From Aquabacterium commune (GTDB lineage: Bacteria > Pseudomonadota > Gammaproteobacteria > Burkholderiales > Burkholderiaceae_C), in NCBI RefSeq assembly GCF_004362855.1, contig NZ_SNXW01000005.1:124001-188000 (forward strand): a stretch of 64,000 nucleotides of DNA, read 5' to 3'. The notes under the pieces were generated by a model that saw nothing but the letters and a program-made list of their open reading frames with translations, did not search any database and had not been told where the DNA came from. Shown piece after piece: positions 58,293-64,000 of this stretch. The translations under genes and the position numbers were made by a program. How positions within the stretch are numbered: position 1 is the stretch's first letter; each line of letters begins with the position of its first letter.

Positions 58293-58940
58293 ATGATTTT
58301 TGGAAAGCTGCTGCCCCGAGAGGGCAATTTTTTTGAGCTCTTCGACCAGCACGCCCAGCACATCGTGGCCTCGGCGCACGCTTTCGCGGCCCTGGTCCAG
58401 CACTACAACGACCCGGCGCTGCGCGAGAAATACCACCGCGACGTGGACGCCGCCGAGGGCATGGCCGACACCATCCTGCGCGAGGTCAACCGCCTGCTGC
58501 ACAAGACCTTCATCACGCCCATCGACCGCGAGCAGATCCACACCCTGATCAACACCATGGACGATGTCGCCGACCTGATGCAGGACGCGGCCGAAACCAT
58601 GGCCCTGTACGACGTGCGCCGCGTCACCGACGAGGTGGTGCGCCTGGCCGACCTGTGCGTGAAGAGCACGGAGCGCCTCAAGAGCGCCGTGGCCCTGCTC
58701 AAGGAAATCGGCGATGCCGACACGGCCGCGGCAGCCCTCAAGACCTGCGAAGAAATCGACCAGCTGGAGTCGGACGCCGACCGCGTCATGCGCGCGGCCA
58801 TGAGCAAGCTCTTCCGCGAAGAGCCCGATGTGCGCGAGGTCATCAAGCTCAAGGCGATCTACGAGCTGCTGGAAACCGTCACCGACAAGTGCGACGACGT
58901 GGCCAAGCTCATCGAGGGCGTGATCCTCGAAAACTCCTGA
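58293..58940 (+). CDS. DUF47 (PhoU-like) phosphate transport regulator
   Basis: DUF47 proteins resemble PhoU and accompany PiT transporters, probably regulating them. The 215-residue protein is all-helical, beginning MIFGKLLPREGNFFELFDQH, with a second PhoU-like repeat after about residue 110. The acidic/His-type metal-binding pattern DADRVMRAAMSKLF is visible. The ATG at 58293 fits the family start (MF.K/L-L-P-R); 12 codons are open upstream. It lies 19 bases before the pit gene. Confidence 0.92.
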   Translation: MIFGKLLPREGNFFELFDQHAQHIVASAHAFAALVQHYNDPALREKYHRDVDAAEGMADTILREVNRLLHKTFITPIDREQIHTLINTMDDVADLMQDAAETMALYDVRRVTDEVVRLADLCVKSTERLKSAVALLKEIGDADTAAAALKTCEEIDQLESDADRVMRAAMSKLFREEPDVREVIKLKAIYELLETVTDKCDDVAKLIEGVILENS

Positions 58941-58959
58941 GCCGGCAGGAGCACCTCCC

Positions 58960-59982
58960 ATGCAATCCATGCAGGTGGCCTCTCAGATGGGGCTCTGGGT
59001 CATCGTCCTCCTGGTCATCCTGGCCTTGCTGTTCGACTTCATGAACGGCTTCCATGACGCGGCCAACTCCATCGCGACGGTGGTCTCCACCGGCGTGCTG
59101 CGGCCCAGCCACGCGGTGCTGTTCGCGGCCTTCTTCAACGTGGTGGCCATTTTCATCTTCCACCTCAGCGTGGCGGCCACGGTGGGCAAAGGCATTGCCG
59201 ATGCGGGTGTGATCGACGCGCACGTGGTGTTCGGCGCCTTGGTGGGCGCCATCGCCTGGAACCTCGTCACCTGGTACTGGGGCATCCCGAGCAGTTCCTC
59301 GCATGCGCTGATCGGTGGCATCGTGGGCGCGGTGCTGGCCAAAGCCGGCCCGGACGCGCTGGTCGCCACCGGCATCGTGCGCACCGTGACCTTCATCTTC
59401 CTCTCGCCGATGCTGGGCTACCTGCTGGGCTCGCTGATGATGGTGCTGGTGGCCTGGGTGTTCCGCCGCGTCTCGCCCTCGCGGGTGGACCGCTGGCTCC
59501 GCCGCGCGCAGCTGGTGTCGGCCGGCGCCTACAGCCTGGGCCACGGCGGCAACGACGCGCAAAAGACCATCGGCATCATCTGGATGCTGCTGATCGCCAC
59601 GGGCTATGCCAGCAGCGCCGATCAGGCCCCGCCCACCTGGACCATCGTGAGTTGCTACCTGGCCATCGGCCTGGGCACCCTGTTCGGCGGCTGGCGCATC
59701 GTCAAGACCATGGGCCAGAAAATCACCAAGCTCAAGCCCGTCGGTGGCTTCTGTGCCGAGACCGGTGGCGCCCTGACCCTGTTCATCGCCACGGCCATCG
59801 GGGTGCCGGTGTCCACCACCCACACCATCACCGGCGCCATCGTCGGCGTGGGCTCGGTGCAGCGCGCCAGCGCGGTGCGTTGGGGCGTGGCGGGCAACAT
59901 CGTGTGGGCCTGGATCTTCACCATCCCGGCCGCGGCCGCGGTGGCGGCGCTGGCTTACGCGCTGAGCACGCAGTTGTTCTGA
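58960..59982 (+). CDS. pit: Inorganic phosphate transporter, PiT family
   Basis: Low-affinity phosphate/metal symporter. The 340-residue membrane protein shows both PiT signature repeats: DFMNGFHDAANSIATVVSTG near the N-terminus and SLGHGGNDAQKTIGII in the middle. The GGFCAETGGALT and PVSTTHTITGAIVG motifs are also present. About ten membrane helices can be drawn. Coupled to the DUF47 gene, the standard pair. Confidence 0.95.
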   Translation: MQSMQVASQMGLWVIVLLVILALLFDFMNGFHDAANSIATVVSTGVLRPSHAVLFAAFFNVVAIFIFHLSVAATVGKGIADAGVIDAHVVFGALVGAIAWNLVTWYWGIPSSSSHALIGGIVGAVLAKAGPDALVATGIVRTVTFIFLSPMLGYLLGSLMMVLVAWVFRRVSPSRVDRWLRRAQLVSAGAYSLGHGGNDAQKTIGIIWMLLIATGYASSADQAPPTWTIVSCYLAIGLGTLFGGWRIVKTMGQKITKLKPVGGFCAETGGALTLFIATAIGVPVSTTHTITGAIVGVGSVQRASAVRWGVAGNIVWAWIFTIPAAAAVAALAYALSTQLF

Positions 59983-60037
59983 GGGCGCCTGATCACGGCC
60001 GATCGCGGCACGGGCGTTCCGTGGCAAGCTGCGCGCC

Positions 60038-60352
60038 ATGAGCGATTCCCTTGACGACCTGGCCCAGCGCCTGCAGCGCTTCGCCGATGCCCGCGACTGG
60101 GGCCCTTTCCACTCGCCCAAGAACCTGGCCTCGGCGCTCATCGTCGAGGCGGCCGAGTTGCTGGAGCCCTTCCAGTGGCTGACCGAGGCGCAAAGCCGTG
60201 CCTTGCCCGCCGAGGCGAAAGACGCAGTCGCCCTGGAGATGGCCGATGTGCTGCTCTACCTCGTGCAGATGGGCAACCAGCTGGGCATCGACCTGGTGGC
60301 CGCGGCGCACCGCAAGATCGACATCAACGAGGGCCGATTCCCGCCGGTTTGA
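60038..60352 (+). CDS. MazG-like nucleotide pyrophosphohydrolase (RS21-C6/DCTPP1 type)
   Basis: Hydrolyses non-canonical or excess dNTPs such as dCTP. The 104 residues hold the all-alpha NTP-PPase pattern: metal ligands in VEAAELLEPFQW and EMADVLLYLVQMGNQLGID, and a substrate lysine in HRKIDIN. Length is typical of small MazG-like enzymes. The stop codon lies inside a 13-base tandem repeat. Confidence 0.9.
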   Translation: MSDSLDDLAQRLQRFADARDWGPFHSPKNLASALIVEAAELLEPFQWLTEAQSRALPAEAKDAVALEMADVLLYLVQMGNQLGIDLVAAAHRKIDINEGRFPPV

Positions 60353-60385
60353 CCCGCCGGTTTGACCTGCCGGTTTGACCTGCCG
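60343..60385 (+). repeat. Three 13-base tandem repeats across the mazG-like stop codon
   Basis: GCCGGTTTGACCY occurs three times head to tail (60343-60355, 60356-60368, 60369-60381) plus a partial fourth copy. The first copy contains the stop codon; later copies lie outside the gene. Probably slippage without function. Confidence 0.85.
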
Positions 60386-60438
60386 CTGACGTCGTTCGGC
60401 CTCACCCCGTCGGCGCCGCGAGGGCCTACCATCGCGGC

Positions 60439-60771
60439 ATGGCTTGGTTGAACAAACACCCCCACTCCGTGCGCTCGGCCCCTGGCCTGGAGTGGGCGCT
60501 GTGGCGGCGCCTGCCGCGCATCCTGGCGGTTGGCACGGCCCTGCCCCTGCTGGTGCTGGGCGCGTCATGGGCGCTGTCGCCCGACGCACCCGATGGTGCC
60601 CGCGACCCGGCCTCGCTGCGCCTGGAGTTCATCATGATCGGCATCGTGGTGCTGCACTGGACGCTGGTGCTCACCGCTGCGATTGGCTGCGCCATCGTCA
60701 TCCTGATGAAGGGGCCGACCTACACCGCCGACTCCTACCCCATGCCCGACGCCGACCGCCCGCAGCCCTGA
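60439..60771 (+). CDS. Small membrane protein of unknown function
   Basis: The 110 residues contain two likely membrane helices (ILAVGTALPLLVLGASWAL and FIMIGIVVLHWTLVLTAAIG). The N-terminus is basic and the tail short and hydrophilic (KGPTYTADSYPMPDADRPQP). Similar small two-helix proteins occur in Burkholderiales, but I cannot name a family or role. It stands alone between the MazG-like and MFS genes in the same direction. Confidence 0.72.
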   Translation: MAWLNKHPHSVRSAPGLEWALWRRLPRILAVGTALPLLVLGASWALSPDAPDGARDPASLRLEFIMIGIVVLHWTLVLTAAIGCAIVILMKGPTYTADSYPMPDADRPQP

Positions 60772-60806
60772 GGGCCCAAGCCCCCGGCCCGCGCTAGCAT
60801 CGGCGG

Positions 60807-62168
60807 GTGAGCCTCACCCCACCCACCTCCCCCGTTCCACGCACCGCCCTGTTGCGCACGCCCCACCTGCCCTTGCTGGCGGCGCTCTACACCGCCCAGG
60901 GCTTGCCGTACGGCTTTTTCACGCTGGCCTTGCCCGTGCTGATGCGCGAGGCGGGCTGGTCGCTCACCGCCCTGGGTTTCCTGCAGTTCCTCGCCGCCCC
61001 GTGGGTGCTGAAGATGCTCTGGGCGCCGGTGGTGGACCACCACGGCACGCGCCGCGCCTGGTTGCTGTCGATGCAGCTGGGTTCGTGCGCGCTGGCGCTG
61101 GCCATGGCTGCCATGGGCTTCCACGAAGGCAGCATCGGCCTGTTCGTGGCGGTGTTCGCTTTCAACCTGCTGGCCGCCACGCAGGACGTGGCCACCGACG
61201 GCCTGGCCGTGCGCCTGCTCAACGCGCAGCAGCGCGGCCTGGCCAACGGCATCCAGGTGGGCGCCTACCGCTTCGGCATGGTGCTGGGCGGTGGCCTCCT
61301 GCTGTGGCTGCTCGCGCGCACCAGCTGGAGCGTCACCTTCCTGGCCATGGCCGCCCTGCTGGCGCTGCTCACCCTGCCCGTGTGGCGCATGGCCGAGCCG
61401 CCACCCGCCTCACACCCATCGGCTGATCCCACCGGCCCCACCGATCCGACCGAGACCGCACACCCCCACGCCCCGGCCGCCTTGCTGAGCGCAGCGCCTG
61501 CCACCGTGGCCGATGCCGATGCAGCCTCCCCACCCCGCGGCCTGGCGCTGGCCCTGCTGTGGTTGCACCGCGCGCTGCGCCCGGGCGTCCTGCCCCTGGC
61601 CGGTTTGATCTTCTGTTTCCGCTTTGGCGACCAGATGGCCTCGGCCCTCATCACGCCCTTCCTGCTCGACCATGGCGTGGACAAACCCACGCTGGCGCTG
61701 ATGAAAGGCGCGGTGGGCTCGGGCACCAGCCTGCTGGGCGCCGCGCTGGGCGGCTGGCTGATGCTGCGCATGGGCCGCAGGCAGGCGCTCCTGGGCAGTG
61801 GCCTGGCCCAGGTGGGCGTGTTCGGCTTGTACGCCCTGGCGGCCACGGGCTGGGGCGGCATGCCGCTGCTGTGGGTGGCGACGCTGGCGGAAGGCGTCAT
61901 CGGCACCGTGGCCACCGTGGCGCTGTTCTCGCTGATGATGGACGCCGCCGACCCCGCCCACGCCGGCACCGACTACACCTTGCTGGGCAGCATCGGCTTT
62001 TCGCTGGCCACGCTGGGTGGCATCGCCGGCGGCATGGTGGGCGACGCCTTCGGCTACACCGCGGCCTTCGTGGCCGGCGGCTTGCTGTCAGGCGCGGGCG
62101 TGGTGGCCCTGGTGCGCTGGCTGGACGGGCACCCGCTCAATGTGCGCGTGCGCGAGGCCTGGCACTGA
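60807..62168 (+). CDS. AmpG-like MFS permease
   Basis: The 453-residue protein has twelve probable membrane helices with the AmpG/acetyl-CoA-transporter-like start LLAALYTAQGLPYGFFTLAL and the conserved AATQDVATDGLAVRLLNA. A Pro/Thr/Ala-rich cytoplasmic loop (about 195-245) separates the halves. AmpG relatives import anhydro-muropeptides for peptidoglycan recycling; the substrate here is not certain. The start is a GTG at 60807. Confidence 0.87.
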   Translation: MSLTPPTSPVPRTALLRTPHLPLLAALYTAQGLPYGFFTLALPVLMREAGWSLTALGFLQFLAAPWVLKMLWAPVVDHHGTRRAWLLSMQLGSCALALAMAAMGFHEGSIGLFVAVFAFNLLAATQDVATDGLAVRLLNAQQRGLANGIQVGAYRFGMVLGGGLLLWLLARTSWSVTFLAMAALLALLTLPVWRMAEPPPASHPSADPTGPTDPTETAHPHAPAALLSAAPATVADADAASPPRGLALALLWLHRALRPGVLPLAGLIFCFRFGDQMASALITPFLLDHGVDKPTLALMKGAVGSGTSLLGAALGGWLMLRMGRRQALLGSGLAQVGVFGLYALAATGWGGMPLLWVATLAEGVIGTVATVALFSLMMDAADPAHAGTDYTLLGSIGFSLATLGGIAGGMVGDAFGYTAAFVAGGLLSGAGVVALVRWLDGHPLNVRVREAWH

Positions 62169-62193
62169 GCACCCCACCCGCCAGGCTGGGCGC

Positions 62194-62979
62194 TCACTGC
62201 GAAGCGCCGAACACCTTCTGCAGCAGCGCGCTGCCCGTGCCGACCGGGTCCTGGCGGATCTTGCGCTCCTCGTCGCCGATGACGGTGTAGAGCCCGTCCA
62301 GCGTCTTGCCCGTCACGTAGTGCTCGATGCTGGCGTCTTCGTTCTTGATCAGGCCCATGCCCGAGGCCTTGCCGGCGATGCGGTCGTAGGTCCTGGCCAG
62401 CCCGACCTGGCTCACGGCTTTCGTCACCACGGGCAGGAAAGACTGCCCCAGCGGCGCGCGCGTCTTGTCGGCGAAGAACTGGGTGACGGCGTTGTCGCCG
62501 CCGGTGAGGATCTGCTTGGCGTCCTGCACCGTCATCGACTTCACGGCCTTGACCAGCAGGTCCTTGCCCATGGGCACGGCGGCCTCTGCCGCGCGGTTCA
62601 TGCCCGTGACCAGCTCGTCGATGCGCTTGCCCTGGCCCGTCATCTTCAGCACGCCAGCGGCCTGCTCCAGGAAGCCCGGCAGGGGGATGCGGACCTTCGG
62701 GTTGTCGAGGAAGCCACCTTGCTGGCCCAGCAGCGCCACCGCGGCCTGCACCCCTTTTTCCAGGGCGACCTTGATGCCGCTGCTGGCGTCCTGGTTCGAC
62801 AGGTCGGACAGCGACAGCGCCCAGGCTTGCTGGTGCGCGGCGGTGACGAGCAAGGCGGCCCAGGCGGCGGCCTGGCGGTGGAAGGCGCGGCGTGCGGGGC
62901 GCGCAGGGCCGTCTGTGCATGCCGGCGAGCCAGGTGCGGCTGACGGTGCGGGAAGGTGGGCGTGACGGGTGACAGACAT
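62194..62979 (-). CDS. DUF4197 exported protein
   Basis: The 261-residue protein has a long basic N-terminus (about 35 residues), then a hydrophobic signal-like segment (AAAWAALLVTAAHQQAWAL) and the all-helical DUF4197 domain. Typical segments are VALEKGVQAAVALLGQQGGF, SMTVQDAKQILTGGDNAVTQ and IKNEDASIEHYVTGKTLDGL. Function unknown; such proteins are periplasmic. GGAG precedes the ATG at 62979. The true start could be further in, giving a shorter signal peptide. Confidence 0.88.
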   Translation of the reverse strand: MSVTRHAHLPAPSAAPGSPACTDGPARPARRAFHRQAAAWAALLVTAAHQQAWALSLSDLSNQDASSGIKVALEKGVQAAVALLGQQGGFLDNPKVRIPLPGFLEQAAGVLKMTGQGKRIDELVTGMNRAAEAAVPMGKDLLVKAVKSMTVQDAKQILTGGDNAVTQFFADKTRAPLGQSFLPVVTKAVSQVGLARTYDRIAGKASGMGLIKNEDASIEHYVTGKTLDGLYTVIGDEERKIRQDPVGTGSALLQKVFGASQ

Positions 62980-63149
62980 GGGCTTCTCCGGGGCGAGGTT
63001 GGCGCAAAAAGCGGGGACGGTGACCCTGCCCAATCTAACCGCAGTCGCCCCAGAGTGGCAGCTTCGGCGCGGCCTGCGGCCGTGGCGCCCCAAAAGAGGG
63101 CGTTCTTGCTTGGCGCTGCGCCAAAGGCGGCGCGCGGTGTGGCAGTCCG

Positions 63150-63220
63150 TGCGTCAAGTTGGTGCATTGTTGCCGCTTGCCGCGCCAAATGGCCCGCCTT
63201 CGGGCTGGCACGATCCTCGC
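63150..63220 (+). promoter_or_regulatory. NtrC-like site and sigma-54 promoter of the porin gene
   Basis: TGGCACGATCCTCGC (63206-63220) fits the -24/-12 consensus with one mismatch and exact GG-N10-GC spacing, 55 bases before the ATG. TGCGTCAAGTTGGTGCA (63150-63166) agrees with the NtrC consensus TGCAC-N7-GGTGCA at its right half fully and at the left TGC. Together they suggest nitrogen-limitation control. The rest of the gap 62980-63274 shows nothing else. Confidence 0.75.
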
Positions 63221-63274
63221 GGTAGAGACATCGCTCTGATTTGGGGCCCCGTTCCTCCAACCATTCACATTGAA

Positions 63275-64000
63275 ATGGACATGCACATGAACAAGAATGC
63301 GCTCCTGGCTGCCGCCCTCTCCCTGGGCACCGTGACCGTCGCCATGGCCCAAGCCAAGTCTGACTGGACCATCACCGGCAACGCTGGCCTGTACTCCGAC
63401 TACCGTTTCCGTGGTTTCTCGCAAACTGGCTACAAGCCCGCTTTCCAGGGCGGGTTTGACGTGGTCCACGCGTCTGGCTTCTACGCTGGCAACTGGAACT
63501 CCAACGTCGAGTCCGGCCTGTACCGCGGCGCCAGCCTGGAGATGAACTTCTACGGCGGCTACAAGTACGCCCTGGGCCCCGTGACCATGGACGCCGGCCT
63601 GCTGCACTACGCCTACCCCTCGTCCAAGAAGGACGGCAACAAGGGCGTCAAGCAGACCGAGATCTACCTGGGTGCCGCCTACGACATCTTCACCGCCAAG
63701 TTCAGCTACGGCCTGACCAACTTCTTCGGCCTGGGCGATGGCTCCTCGACGAACACCAAGGGCAATTACTACCTGGACCTGGGCGTGGCCAAGGACCTGG
63801 GCAATGGTTGGGGCGTCAACGGCCATTACGGCTACCAGTACATCAAGAACGCCAAGGACTTCGGTTACAGCGCGGACAACGTCTCCGACTACCGCGTGGG
63901 CGTCACCAAGGACTTGAGCGGCTGGGTCGCCGGTGCCTCGCTGGTCGCCACCAGCAAGAAGGGCTACTTCACCACCGCCGCGGGCAAGGAAGCTGGCAAG
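63275..64000 (+). CDS. TorF-family (TIGR02001) putative porin, incomplete at the window edge
   Basis: The frame stays open from ATG 63275 to the end (242 codons). It begins with a signal peptide (NKNALLAAALSLGTVTVAMA) followed by beta-barrel sequence (DWTITGNAGLYSDYRFRGFS), which is the TIGR02001 hallmark. ATG codons at 63281 and 63287 are alternatives; no strong ribosome site distinguishes them. In related bacteria this gene often precedes glnK-amtB, and the NtrC/sigma-54 promoter here fits that; the neighbours lie outside the window. Confidence 0.9.
   Translation, partial: MDMHMNKNALLAAALSLGTVTVAMAQAKSDWTITGNAGLYSDYRFRGFSQTGYKPAFQGGFDVVHASGFYAGNWNSNVESGLYRGASLEMNFYGGYKYALGPVTMDAGLLHYAYPSSKKDGNKGVKQTEIYLGAAYDIFTAKFSYGLTNFFGLGDGSSTNTKGNYYLDLGVAKDLGNGWGVNGHYGYQYIKNAKDFGYSADNVSDYRVGVTKDLSGWVAGASLVATSKKGYFTTAAGKEAGK

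Overview
The window comes from a high-GC betaproteobacterium, most likely a Burkholderiales member of the Comamonadaceae/Sphaerotilaceae type. The evidence is the origin-proximal gene order (mnmE, yidC, yidD, rnpA, rpmH on the minus strand; dnaA, dnaN, gyrB on the plus strand) and the protein sequences. No rRNA, tRNA or CRISPR array was recognised. Long open frames antisense to real genes are common, as expected at this base composition, and were left out.

Layout. (1) 1-11.3 kb: the chromosomal origin block, with DnaA boxes before dnaA and in the dnaA-dnaN gap (probable oriC) and clear terminators after dnaA, dnaN and gyrB. (2) 11.3-25.2 kb: an accessory, partly decayed and visibly less GC-rich stretch right behind gyrB. 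It holds a Fic protein followed without a gap by a complete Wadjet-type jetABCD set, a decayed DUF2075/S24-type gene, a DUF3883 putative nuclease and a HipA/YjjJ-type kinase. This is a defence island, and the fic-jetABCD operon with a duplicated operator-like element at the fic start is its most interesting part. (3) 25.3-28.5 kb: a TAXI-type membrane protein, a class I aminotransferase and an unknown protein.

(4) 28.6-58.1 kb: a large aromatic-degradation locus. A meta-cleavage operon (catechol 2,3-dioxygenase, dmpC, E, H, I, F, G) is followed by an SDR-like protein, a tautomerase and a quinone reductase. A LysR regulator and a DmpR/XylR-type regulator broken by one in-frame stop come next. 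Then a complete phenol hydroxylase operon (dmpKLMNOP) faces a second, convergent hydroxylase set (dmpLMNO, no K or P), followed by an intact DmpR-type regulator and a DmpQ-type ferredoxin. An outer-membrane/efflux set (DUF1302, frameshifted; DUF1329; Ycf48-like; RND/MMPL) closes the locus. Phenol or a methylphenol would be hydroxylated to catechol, cleaved in the meta position and taken through 2-hydroxymuconate to pyruvate and acetyl-CoA.

Control is readable in the DNA. Both hydroxylase operons have sigma-54 -24/-12 promoters. Three other promoters (catechol dioxygenase, dmpQ, DUF1302) share a LysR-type GTAT-N18-GTATTGGA arrangement, two of them with a complete ATAC-N7-GTAT box, which suggests one LysR regulon.

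(5) 58.2-64 kb: housekeeping genes (PhoU-like DUF47 plus PiT phosphate transporter, MazG-like pyrophosphohydrolase, small membrane protein, AmpG-like MFS, DUF4197) and, at the right edge, a TorF-type porin with an NtrC-like site and a sigma-54 promoter.
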